Shown here in pieces: positions 32,831-42,494 of a DNA stretch of 64,000 nucleotides. The translations under genes and the position numbers were made by a program. The DNA is from Diogma glabrata (taxonomy: Eukaryota > Arthropoda > Insecta > Diptera > Cylindrotomidae). Under the pieces are notes generated by a model. The model had not been told where the DNA came from and searched no databases. It saw only the letters and a program-made list of their open reading frames with translations. Location: positions 229,833,146 through 229,897,145 of the forward strand of contig OY856186.1 of NCBI GenBank assembly GCA_963693315.1, read 5' to 3'. The first letter of the stretch is position 1; the number at the start of each line of letters is the position of its first letter.

Positions 32831-33961
32831 ATGAACGAAAATATGGAAATTCCAGAAAATATTGTAAGAAATGCTGAAAAAGCTAAAGAAAACTTATTAC
32901 CGGCAAAGTCTAAAGCACTGTATGATAAGGAGTATGAAAATTTTCTGCAATGGAAAGTAAAAAACCAAATTAACGTGGTTACTGAAACAATAATGATGGC
33001 TTACTTTCAGGAATTGGTATGTAATCTTTTTGCTCATTGATAATAACAGTTTTTAATTATTTTTACTGTATTTTAGTCTGAAAAATATACCCCAAATAGC
33101 CTTTGGACAAAATATTCCCAGGTGAAGTCTGAACTTATCGTGAAAGAAAACATTAATATTTCAACATATTGTCAATTAATAGCATTTTTAAAAGTTAAAT
33201 CCAAGGGATATGTACCTAAAAAGTCAAAAGTTTTAGAAGGTGGACAAGTTTTAACTTTTATCAGAAAGGCGCCGAATGAGACCTTCCTGCTGCATAAAGT
33301 GGTACTTGTAATGGGAGTTTTTGGCGGCCTAAGACGGGATGAGATGGTAAAAATGACCATTGATGATATTGAAGATAAAGGACCTGTTATACTAATCAAA
33401 GTACCACAAACTAAAACTGCTACACCAAAAAGTTTTACTATAATCGAAGGAGACCAAACAGATGCCTTAAATTTGGTTAGACAGTACCTTGCATTAAGGC
33501 CAAAAGGAATTAAGGAACGCAGATTTTTTCTCACATACCGAAATGGTAAATGCATAGCCATGCCTGCGGGTAAAAATACACTAGGAAGTGTTCCCTCAAT
33601 CATAGCAAAATTCCTAAATTTAGAAAACGCCAAGGAATATACAGGACATTGCCTACGTCGGACTTCGTCCACACTTCTTATCGAGGGTGGTGCTTCCTTT
33701 GAAACCCTCAAGCTACACGGAAAGTGGAAGAGTACTAGCGTAGCGGAGGGTTATATAGAGGAAAGCATCACCTCGAAAAACAGAATAGCAAAAATGATAG
33801 CTAGCTCTGTTACCGAAAAAGAAAATATGTTAATTAATGTTGAAATGGAGCAAAATTCCGCATGCACATCAGCAATCGAGTCGCAAAATTTCACAGTTGG
33901 TCCAGCTTCTTTCTCAGGAAAATTCAAAAATTGTGTATTTAACATAGGTAAACCAGAATAA
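32831..33961 (+). CDS. Tyrosine recombinase, Crypton-like, two exons
   Basis: Exon 1 (ATG at 32831, with an in-frame ATG also at 32771) ends at 33016. A 60-nt intron (GTATGT..TTTTAG, 33017-33076) joins in phase to exon 2 (33077-33961), giving about 357 residues. Exon 1 and the start of exon 2 form a SAM-like N-terminal domain (LPAKSKALYDKEYENFLQWK, SLWTKYSQVKSEL). The catalytic domain shows GVFGGLRRDEMVKM (Arg I), VPQTKT (Lys), TGHCLRRTSSTLL (His-x-x-Arg), HGKWKS, then GYIEES (nucleophilic Tyr), so the full R-K-HxxR-Y set is present. Such proteins cut and rejoin DNA through a 3'-phosphotyrosine. The absence of RT nearby favours Crypton over DIRS. No stop interrupts the spliced frame, so it may be functional or domesticated. 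The adjacent hairpin may be its substrate (inference). Confidence 0.8.
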
Positions 33962-34059
33962 TAACAATAAATTGTCAGATAAATCTGGTGCACCAAGGCA
34001 CATATCGTTAGTTCTATTAATGTTTCTAACTATTCTTCATGTTTGTAGATAAATTGTAG

Positions 34060-34200
34060 AAAATGTACAAAGCAATAAATTTTGTTCAATATTTTTTTTT
34101 ATTTAAATTTTATAAAATTATTATTATTATGAAAATTTCCGGGCATTATGAAAATTTCCGGGCATTATGTACTTTAGCGCCCGCTAATATTCCCTAGGTT
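34060..34200. other. 3' flank of the recombinase: A/T tail and repeated GGGCATTATG motif
   Basis: An AATAAA signal (34074) follows the stop codon by about 110 nt. Further on, GAAAATTTCCGGGCATTATG occurs twice in tandem (34131-34169), followed by TTAGCGCCCGCTAAT. CCGGGCATTAT is the inverse of ATAATGCCCGG in the hairpin at 32551-32676, and GCCCGCT.AT recurs at 40010. This is a candidate right end of the recombinase element. Confidence 0.45.
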
Positions 34201-34449
34201 ATTATGATACTGTTCATAGTAACCGTTTCTAAGGTATTATTAGTAAATAATTGACAGATGAAAAATAAAAAAATAAATATGTATTATAATTATTCTTTTA
34301 GTCGCTCTATTAAAAATCGTCAAATCTTAATGAGAATTGAGTTGAAGTCGAATAGTAAATCGATACTAAAATATTCAGTGATTGAAAAGCACAATATAAA
34401 GCAAAAATAAAAAATTTGTATTAAAACTTGTTTAACAAAAACAAACTAA

Positions 34450-34680
34450 TTCTAAAATGAAAATTTTTTAATTGAAAGACTTCTTATACACTTTAATAAT
34501 TTTTCTTATTATATTTTCTGTCTCTAAGAGACCTTCTTCAGAGAATGAATTCTGATTTCTAGAAATCAGAATTCATTCTCTAAAGAAGGTCTCTAGACAC
34601 AGAAAATATATTAAGAAAAATAAAATATTATTAAAGTGTATATAACAAGTCTTTCAATTAAAAAATTTTCATTAGAATAA
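34450..34680. repeat. 230-bp palindrome
   Basis: ATGAAAATTTTTTAATTGAA on the left pairs with TTCAATTAAAAAATTTTCAT on the right. The inner part AATCAGAATTCATTCTCT pairs with its inverse, meeting at about 34560 (TTTCTAGAAA). Small indels occur. Non-coding foldback element. Confidence 0.75.
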
Positions 34681-34724
34681 CACTTTAGGTAGTTCATCAA
34701 CAATTAAAAATTTAATTCTAAATT

Positions 34725-34870
34725 ATTAATAAGGTTACGAGTTCGAATCCCAACCGTGTTTTGGTTTAAGAAAAAAATGGAGTTTTTCTCTAAGATAAAT
34801 CATACCTTTGAATTGAAGAAATTCAAATTACTTCCTTAGTTCCTTGAGTTCTTATTCTATTGGTCACAAA
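34725..34870 (+). repeat. SINE, plus-strand copy of the 3175-3395 family
   Basis: GGTTACGAGTTCGAATCCCA (B box) is followed by a TTTTTCTCTAAGA block, TACCTTTGAATTGAA and ATTCAAATTACTTCCTTAG, as in the inverse of 3170-3300. The A-box half is missing, so the copy is 5' truncated. Confidence 0.55.
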
Positions 34871-35699
34871 TCCCGAATAATAAAATTATTAATATTTTTT
34901 TAGACAAATACTTTCTCAGAACTAAATTCACACTTAAGATTAGTATTTGATTGATAGTTTCTTTAGCAAATCTACTCAGGACATTATTAATAAGTAATAA
35001 ATAACAAATAAAAGTGGCTGAAGTAATAAAAATAAAAAACATTATTTCCTGTAAACTAAATTTGGAATGAGTATATTGAGTTACGTTGGTTACCCTCGTC
35101 CCTTTCCCACTCTTTGCAATTAAAATGGTGTAGAATGATTTATAAATTTGATGTTTTCTTTATTTTTAATAAATTTATTTTTTAGTTTTTCGTTGCGTAT
35201 CTACTAAACGTTTATAATTAATCGTGGGGTGTCTGTATATATCTATATTATTTAACTAATCAGTTACAAATTATAATCTAGTCAACAATTTTATAGCAAC
35301 TTCCCATACGGCTAGGGGCACAAAATATTTCAAATAGTTTTAAATCTAAAAACTCAATAAATTTAAAATAAATTTTACTAATTTTTAAGTATATTTATTT
35401 ATACGTTCAAATATACGTGCAAATACGTAGTAGATTATACAATATACGTGCATATTTAAATTGAAATTTTTTTCCACGTAGTGTTTTTGATAAAACATAT
35501 TTGAAATATGATTATAATCGAGGTGAACGTGTTTTTGTTATATTATAACGAGATTTCAATTAATTATTTAGTTACAAAATAACAAATTGTAATTCCTACT
35601 CCTAATATAGTTATTAGTTTTATTATTATGCGCGCTATTAACAGTTAGAAGATCAAATTTGTTTTTGTTTGCTTTTTTATATATATATATATGTTTTAA

Positions 35700-36241
35700 C
35701 AAAGGGATAACTAAACAATAATAAATTCTATCACATATAAGACACGACATAGGCCAATATTTTATGATAGAATTGAAAAAAAAAATAAAAATCAAATTTT
35801 TTTAAAAAACTTGTAGGAACAAAATTAAAACGAGGTTGCCAATAGTCCAGCTAGTGGCATATTTCTTGATCATGTTCCTTTGTGAATTGAATTGAGTGAT
35901 TTCAAACCACCTTCCATTTGTCTGCGATTTTGATATTTTGGAACGTAAACATCGTATTTCTATCATGACTACTTCAACGATTTCAAACAAAATAGAACCA
36001 ATAATACAAAAAATAAAAAGTAGCCAAGTGTGCATAAGATAGCTGAGTGGGAGTAACCGAAATATGGTTCATTAATTTCAAATTCTATTCTGTTGACTGT
36101 TTCCACTTGGCATACCAAATTATTCAACGAACTTTCAATTAATTTGTTTGATAAATATTCGTTTTTTGCGTGTTTCAATTTGTAATGAAAGAACTCACTC
36201 TGGACTCTGAAAGCGTTCACATTATGAGAATAGCATACCAT
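35700..36241 (-). pseudogene. LTR-retroelement 3' remnant (possible env-like C-terminus)
   Basis: On the minus strand two overlapping frames (36241-35969 and 36035-35802) contain a hydrophobic stretch (AILCTLGYFLFFVLLVLF) after a charged segment, compatible with a membrane anchor near the end of an envelope-like protein. About 30-130 nt further lies the dispersed LTR-like block CTATCATAAAATATTGGCCT, shared with 1340-1430, 4150-4215 and 53850-53950. The arrangement (membrane segment, then LTR) fits the 3' end of an env-bearing retroelement, but no diagnostic Pol motif is present. Confidence 0.3.
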
Positions 36242-37490
36242 TTTTCACTTCTTATCAATTACCCCACACATGTGAGTTTTATACATTTCCTCGTATTATT
36301 GTTAAACTGCTTATTCAATACTTTTAAATAAAATAAAAGTTTAATAGAATTGGTTGGTGGTAAACTTGCCTTTGTATATGACACAAAGTACAAAAAAATT
36401 CAATCTTATAATATATTCAAGCCTTTTACCTTTTTACCGAAAATAAAATATAACGCTGTAATTTTAACGTGTTTTGAGTAAATAATAAATCTTCAAAATA
36501 TACAAAAAAGGCAAGAAAAAAAGGGACTCTTTGAAATCGCCATATATGAAAAATACAAATATTTTATGTCAGTGTAAGTACCTTTCAAACAAAAGAAAAA
36601 TTATTAAATTCGGTAAATCCATTCGAGCACAATTTAACTTTAAAGTTTAAACTTTGTTTGTCGCTTAATATCTTAACAAATCTAGTCACCCTGTGTGAAA
36701 ATTAGTAAAGAAATAAAAATAATAAAAACCACATATTAATTTTTGTTATTATTCTAACGAATACAGAAGATTCAAGAAATTCGGAGCAGGGTCGGGCTCA
36801 AATTTCTTTTTTTAACAGGGTCTTAATTCGATTTTCTATCATTTTCAATTATATTTTTTTAGAACTTTGGGATTACTATATTCACACACATGATTGTTGA
36901 TTTTTCCTATTCCAAAAACAGAAACAATGTAATGTGGGAGACAAAAAGTTGTGTGCAACAATGAGATAAAAATAAATTAATCCACATTCAAAATTTATTG
37001 ATCGTAAATAATTATAACCTTCTTTGGCTCAGTTTCAGTTGGATTTTTTTTTCTTTGCGCTTTTCGCTAACTAAACAAAGTCACGTCTTAAATTAATTTC
37101 GATTAATTTAATTTATTGTTATTAAATTTAACTCCATTGAAACCAAATTCCAATTTTAAGTTTATTGTTTGTTTTATTGTTATTATTATTATTATTATTA
37201 TTTATTTTAATAATTTATGTCAATTACTGCGTAGCCTGACTTTTAAATAAAGTTTGAAACGATCAGGAGGGCAGAAGTTTAGTAGTTTTACGTTTTTGAA
37301 TCAAATAATATATTTTTATAAGCAGAATTGAACCATTCTATTGATTTAATAATATTCTATTATAATTATTATAACGTATGTATTAATCAAATAAGTAATT
37401 AAACAATACATATTGAATTGAAATATTTAAAGTTACCCAAGCAGAAATTAGTTAGAGAAATAATGAATACAGTCAGAGCGTGAAATTTTG
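36242..37490. other. AT-rich stretch without supported gene
   Basis: No motif-bearing frame. A (TTA)n-like run occurs at about 37175-37205. Nothing else is recognised. Confidence 0.45.
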
Positions 37491-37601
37491 CTTCTTTGGA
37501 GTTTCGATAGAACTTCCACAGAGAAACTCTCCCCACCACTGGAGTAAAAGCATCTAAAATAATGTACTTCTATATATAATATTTATATTATAAGCTTTAC
37601 C

Positions 37602-37711
37602 GAAACTTATCTAATCAACTCTCGATAAAGCTTCCGAAAAAAGGTTATACAAGCTATAACTTGTATAGCCTTTTTTCGGAAGCTTTATCGAGAGTTGATT
37701 AGATAAGTTTC
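37602..37711. repeat. 110-bp perfect-looking palindrome
   Basis: GAAACTTATCTAATCAACTC on the left is the inverse of GAGTTGATTAGATAAGTTTC on the right. Pairing continues through CGATAAAGCTTCCG and AAAAAAGG to the centre at about 37656. It lies 50 bp downstream of the dispersed repeat shared with 3590-3690, so both may belong to one element. Confidence 0.8.
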
Positions 37712-38270
37712 ATTAGGAAACAATTTCGGATGTTATTGTTAAAATTTCTAATAGAAACACTGCAGCTATCATAGCTTAAAAATTGCTACAATATCAAGAG
37801 TTAAGAAGCTTTGCCGAGACTGTTTTGCGGAAATGATATATCGTATTGTACACCCGGCAGTTTTTGTTTTTTTTAATGAATTATTTTTGACATATTTTGC
37901 ACAATTGTAATAGTCGAAAAAATCAAGTCAACTAGAATCAACTACAGTGGAATGGAGAAAATTTAACAATTATTTGGCTAAGTTTTATAAATAATGATAT
38001 ACGAATTTCCTATTAATTTCTGAGGGCGAAATTCATCAGAAAGAACTAAGGGGGTACAGAGTTACACAATTTATTCACTAGATTAGAATAACGTACAGCA
38101 AATGGACTGGATGATATATCATTGCTTGTATTGTTATTGCTTTATATTTATATAACATTTCCCATCAGCACCTTAGTACGCATGTTATTATAACACCTAT
38201 TATAATTCCAATCACTTTGGGATTCCCGACAATTGTAGAAGAAACACAAAAACAGCACCATTAAATACAC

Positions 38271-38476
38271 TATTTTTTCGGCAAACGTTTTATTTTTTTA
38301 TAAATATGAAATACATCAACTATTTTCAAAACAACATTTTACTTTACAACCGCCTTAAAAATATGAAATGAAAGTTGTGACTCTTTACTGCCGCCCTAAA
38401 AATATGAAAGTTCTTTTACTGCCGCCGTAAAAAATGAGAAGAATGGCATTATTTTGCCGTTTGCCGAAAAAATATA
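38271..38476. mobile_element. Short inverted-repeat element with three internal repeats
   Basis: TATTTTTTCGGCAAACG at the left is inverted at the right (CGTTTGCCGAAAAAATA). Inside, an ACYGCCGCCYTAAAAATATGA-like unit occurs three times (about 38349, 38390, 38420). MITE-sized and non-coding. Confidence 0.6.
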
Positions 38477-39291
38477 TTCTTCAAATAAAATACGCTAAAA
38501 GTTAATGATTAAAAAAAGTTTCGTTATTCAAACGTGCCATTGGATGACAGACTAGGAGTTTGTAAAGAAAACAAGTTTGGAGGTGAAAAGTAACTGTAGC
38601 TTAGAATTTGTTTTCGTATCTCGGGCTTAAATAATACGAATCTTCATGCAGGATATAGCATAAATATATGTATTAGTTTGTATAACGATGCCAAAATGAA
38701 CTTAATTGCACGCAAGTATGAAATTTAAAGCTCAAACGTAGCGAGGGTTTCTGCTACTTTCCTGTTAGTCTGGGTAAACAACGCCACCAATAACGTTTTA
38801 CGCTCAACTGAATCGTAAAATAAATCAGCTTTTGAATTTTATAAACTCGCCAGATATTTTGAAAATCCTTCAAACTAAACATGCCATGATTTTCACTATA
38901 AACTTCAAAAAATAATTCATATGTATGATTTAATATCATTATTATTTTTTTCTACTCCTATCACAGTATATTATAAATTATATCACACTATCCATGACAT
39001 GTAAATTAATTATTTCAAATAGCGTGCGGTAAGTAAACAAAAGCGTGCGGTAATGGATTTTCATATATATATATTACCGCACACTTTTAATAAAAAGAAA
39101 AATTTTTATTTAAAGAAAAATTTGGTTTTTAAAAATTAAATATTTCAATTCATTTTGACACAGAATAATGCAAAGCCTACCACAATTTGTAAACTATTTG
39201 CATTTCATTTATAATTAGTAGTTCATTTTTGCAAGTAATTATATGCGTTTGGGCATTAAAACAAAGTCGTAGGAAAAGTATATAACAAATC

Positions 39292-39402
39292 TCGAGTTAT
39301 AAAGCATTTTCCATGCTCGTGAAGATACTGCACTCGACGCTACGCGTCTCGTGCGCAAAATTTTCCCTCGCATGTAAAATGCTATTTACAACTCTAGATA
39401 TG
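39292..39402. repeat. Imperfect hairpin with CG-rich core
   Basis: GAGTTATAAAGCATTTT pairs imperfectly with AAAATGCTATTTACAACTC. The core includes ACTCGACGCTACGCGTCTCG, unusually rich in CG. It has the same overall plan as the hairpins at 10238, 32551 and 41043. Confidence 0.45.
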
Positions 39403-39426
39403 TAATATACTATTACAAATCACAGG

Positions 39427-39482
39427 TCAGTAAGTAATTACTTACCGATCATGCAGGCAGTAAGTAAATACTTACCGGTAAG
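39427..39482. repeat. Short repeats of GTAAGTA..TACTTAC
   Basis: CAGTAAGTAATTACTTACCG is followed after 10 nt by CAGTAAGTAAATACTTACCG, two near-identical palindromic units in tandem. Possible protein-binding or element-end repeats. Confidence 0.5.
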
Positions 39483-39988
39483 GGAGACCCCAGGATGTTA
39501 ATTAAAACAATTTTTATTTAAATAATTATGTAGGTCAATTTACTAGCTTCAACTTTAAATAACATTCTTTTAAAAAAATTGCAATTAAAAGATTTAAAAG
39601 CAGTTTATTTTGAAAAAATATTCGATGAAAGTATGTTTTGCAACAAAAAAACTTAAGGAATTATGATGAAACGCAAAGCTTACTATTTTGAAATGAAATT
39701 TTAAGAAATTTTCTTTAAAATATTAAAACTTAAAATGGATTTCATTACTTAAACAATTTTAATTGAATTTTTATTGATCGTGCAAAAAATATAATAAGTA
39801 TTTTGGGTATTAAGAGTATAACCGATTTCCGATATATTAGAGATCTCGACTAAACATATATCCTCAATCGGTAAATCACTCTTACTGACCTTAATACTTA
39901 AATAACTAGTATGATTCACTATGATATAAAGTTGTTATAATGTCTAGAATACGCTATCTATATATAAACCCATTAATTAAAACCGAGG

Positions 39989-40016
39989 GGGCATTATGAA
40001 TTCATAACGCCCGCTT
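39989..40016. repeat. Short palindrome GGGC..GCCC
   Basis: GGGCATTATGAATTCATAAC followed by GCCCGC is an almost perfect palindrome centred on GAATTC. GGGCATTATG and GCCCGCT are the two motifs seen at the 3' flank of the tyrosine recombinase (34139-34190), so this could be a related junction or solo site. Confidence 0.5.
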
Positions 40017-40483
40017 ATAGGCTGGAAGCTAAAGAAATAAATAATTTTGTTTGTACTATAGTTTTGTGTATCAAATGTAAATTAAAATTAACTTTAATTT
40101 ATTTTTTAATTTTTAATGTAAATTAATTTTAACCAGTATAAAGATTATTAAATATTTTTGAAATGTTTATTCAACGTTTTTTAAATTAAATGTTAATTTG
40201 ATTTTTAAGAACAACAAATTATTTTGAACGTTTCGTAGGATAATTTATTTACATAGCAACATCCAAACAAAAAATAATTATTTCAAACTTCAAATTATTT
40301 ATTATTATGGCATACTAGAGAGTTCATTTGAATTTTTTCCATATAAATAGAAAAAAAAATTTAAATTGTTTTTATTAGTTTAAGCTTATTAAGTGAAGCA
40401 TAAAATCTTTTATGTACATATAAGAACTGAATCTAAAAAATTATGGTGCAAATTATGAAACTTTTTGCAATCCATACAATTTT

Positions 40484-40572
40484 AGAGCGATCTAGTTTCG
40501 AACCAATGAGAAAATTTTTAAACTTTAAAAAAGTTTATCATTCTCATCAGGGCTAGCCGACTAGATAAACTC
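40484..40572 (-). ncRNA. Type III hammerhead ribozyme (left arm, opposite strand)
   Basis: Exact mirror of the ribozyme at 40822-40910 on the minus strand, with predicted cleavage after the C at position 40559. A transcript of either strand of the palindrome would therefore carry one sense hammerhead and one antisense copy, able to pair with each other. Long-hairpin pairing could suppress ribozyme folding unless the RNA is cut co-transcriptionally. Confidence 0.75.
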
Positions 40573-40821
40573 TACCAAAAAATGTTAATGCTAATGATTA
40601 TAAACCAAAAATTAGGTTAAAACTCTAGCGAAGTGTAAAAACAAAAAATTTACATAAACATACATTTAATAAATTCAGGTTTAGTCAATTAATTTCTCTG
40701 GTCAATTGACTAAACCTGAATTTATTAAATGTATGTTTATGTAAATTTTTTGTTTTTACACTTCGCTAGAGTTTTAACCTAATTTTTGGTTTATAATCAT
40801 TAGCATTAACATTTTTTGGTA

Positions 40822-40910
40822 GAGTTTATCTAGTCGGCTAGCCCTGATGAGAATGATAAACTTTTTTAAAGTTTAAAAATTTTCTCATTGGTTCGAAACT
40901 AGATCGCTCT
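40822..40910 (+). ncRNA. Type III hammerhead ribozyme (right arm)
   Basis: Read in order: stem III strand ATCTAGT (40828-40834), cleavage-site C 40835 (so AGUC before the cut), stem I GGCTAGCC (40836-40843, a very short self-complementary hairpin), core CTGATGA (40844-40850), stem II from G40851 to C40894 with an inner TAAACTTT/AAAGTTTA helix, core GAAA (40895-40898), and stem III partner ACTAGAT (40898-40904), a perfect 7-bp match. All conserved core positions (CUGAUGA, GAA, A15.1-U16.1, H17=C) are present. Stem III is open, hence type III. The tiny palindromic stem I might favour dimeric cleavage. Self-cleavage is predicted, not shown. Confidence 0.8.
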
Positions 40911-41042
40911 AAAATTGTATGGATTGCAAAAAGTTTCATAATTTGCACCATAATTTTTTAGATTCAGTTCTTATATTATTCTTGATGGGAGATTTTCCAT
41001 CGGGGTGATGTTACATCACAAATAATTTACTGAATTAATCTT

Positions 41043-41172
41043 TTATGTACCACTGGCGTTACTGCGTATTACGCCCATTAAGTGACATCCATCTCTAGGG
41101 CCAGAGGCTCTCGTTCTGGCTAACGGCGCTTTCCGGGCGCAATAACCTCCATAACGTCCTTGGTATATAAAT
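41043..41172. repeat. Imperfect hairpin related to 32551-32676
   Basis: TTATGTACCA..GGCGTTA and TAACGTCC..TGGTATATA are the outer arms. TTACGCCC and GGGCG lie within, around a core with CTAGGGCCAGAGG. The outer arms match the hairpin next to the tyrosine recombinase, read in the other direction. Its left edge overlaps the 14-bp duplication of the hammerhead element, so the latter seems to have inserted at this site. Part of the terminus recurs at about 41272-41292 (AGCTATTTATGTACCAAGGG). Confidence 0.6.
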
Positions 41173-41329
41173 AGCTATTATAGCAACAAACTTTTATCAT
41201 ACGGGCGTAAAGTACAACTTTTCGTCATGATAACTAGGATGTTATTTAAAAATAAAATAACTAGGATGTAATAGCTATTTATGTACCAAGGGTGTAAAGT
41301 TATAAATTTCAGTTCATTTTATGTGTATG

Positions 41330-41525
41330 AGAAGAGTTAAGCCAAAACAGGGGCCCAAAATTCAGCGCAATAATAGACTAGTGCAAGAACTGAAGATTTT
41401 AAAGTACATACATCCAATTAGTTCCGGCAATTTTTCTAATGATATTCACTCTGGAACATAATTTTTTGTCCAGTTTTTCTAAATGCGTCTTAAAAGACAA
41501 CTTTCAATCAAGTATGACTCCCACA
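41330..41525 (-). pseudogene. Jockey-type RT C-terminal fragment beyond the MITE
   Basis: Minus-strand reading gives GVILD-KLSFKTHLEKLDKK and SRVNIIRKIAGTNW, then, after a frame change, SSVLALVYYCAEFWAPVLA. This matches the thumb region of Jockey RTs (VTLDR.L.F..HL, ALVYS.AEYCAPVW). It resumes the ORF interrupted at 42490. Confidence 0.75.
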
Positions 41526-41527
41526 CA

Positions 41528-42490
41528 GTTGAAAGTTGAAAAAGTAACTGCAATTTTTAAAACAAGCCTTGCAGTAGGAGCTATGTAATGCAGGTTATTA
41601 TTGAATAACAAAGCAAATGTTGCATTAAAGCTAATTTTGATGCATATCTACAAACTTTAAAACAACTCTTGCATCATAATTTATATCTATAGAACTGCTA
41701 AAAGTTTGAATGCAACTTGCTACAATTTAATAAATAAAGAATCGTAATTTTCGTTAGTTGTACAAATATTAACCGGTTTTAAGATTTTCTTCTTTGTTTA
41801 TTTCTTTTGTACATCATTTTTTTTTTTTTGATTTCGTTTTTTTGTGGTCATATTGAAATTAGAAATGAAATTAGTTTAAGTTTTGAAATTTCAAAGTGAT
41901 AATATCTGAGTTCTTTTTTGGTTATTAATTATTGGTTCAAATGTGCGTGTTAGAAATATAAAACTAAATAAACTAAGTATATGTTTGTCTAACTTTTAAA
42001 AATACAGAACACAATAGTTGTAGTGATTTTGTTCTAATAATAATTGGTAATGTATAAGTGAATTGATATGTGAAATATGACAAATATATAAGTAAAGTGA
42101 TATAAATTTTATTTGAGTTAAAATTAAAAATGCTGATCAATTTTTTTTATTTTTATCTCAATATATATAACTACATAATTGCAGCAATTAATATTTGTGT
42201 TGAATACAGGTGCGCAATAATCAAAGTAACTCGAAATTATAATGCAATTTGCATTAAAATGTCATACTAAAAAAAAATATTGCGCGTAATATTATTTAAT
42301 GCATATAACAGACATTTTTAATACAACAAGGTTTATATTTTATTCCAAGTAATCTGTTAAATATTAATGCAAAGAGCATTAAATTTAACTTTATATTAAG
42401 CTTTGTATTGTTTTGTAATGGAAAATTCCGTAGGACCTACATGTGTAGCAATTTGCATTACATATTTAATGTTTTTTAACTATGTAGGTA
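41528..42490 (+). mobile_element. MITE-like repeat, copy 2, nested in the Jockey LINE
   Basis: Same family as 11637-12310 (blocks AAAAAGTAACTGCAAT, ACAACTCTTGCATCATAATT, ACAGGTGCGCAATAATCAAA, TCCGTAGGACCTA). The middle 456 bp (41749-42204) are absent from the other copy. It splits the RT frame of the minus-strand LINE, so it is younger than that LINE. Confidence 0.6.
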
Positions 42491-42494
42491 GGTA

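Larger units (their letters stand above)
40418..41036. mobile_element. Retroposed inverted-dimer element with two hammerhead ribozymes
   Basis: A 559-bp palindrome (40418-40976, arms of 273 bp, 13-nt centre AATTTCTCTGGTC) is followed by a 60-bp tail with two small hairpins (GATGGGAGATTTTCCATC and GTGATGTTACATCAC). The unit is bounded by identical 14-bp direct repeats, AATCTTTTATGTAC, at 40404-40417 and 41037-41050. A target duplication of that length points to target-primed retroposition. I found no mismatch between the arms on reading them through. Each arm holds a hammerhead motif. There is no protein-coding frame, so mobilisation would need enzymes from elsewhere. A recent origin, or arm-to-arm gene conversion, would explain the identity. 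An assembly foldback artefact is possible, although the target duplication argues against it. Confidence 0.75.

Noticed and set aside
33172..33711. 179-codon frame antisense to the tyrosine recombinase
   Set aside because: A shadow frame opposite a well-supported catalytic domain. No independent motif.
38000..38045. Minus-strand CTGATGA with a nearby GAAA
   Set aside because: The intervening ATTTCGCCCTCA cannot form stem II, and no stem I/III partners are found.
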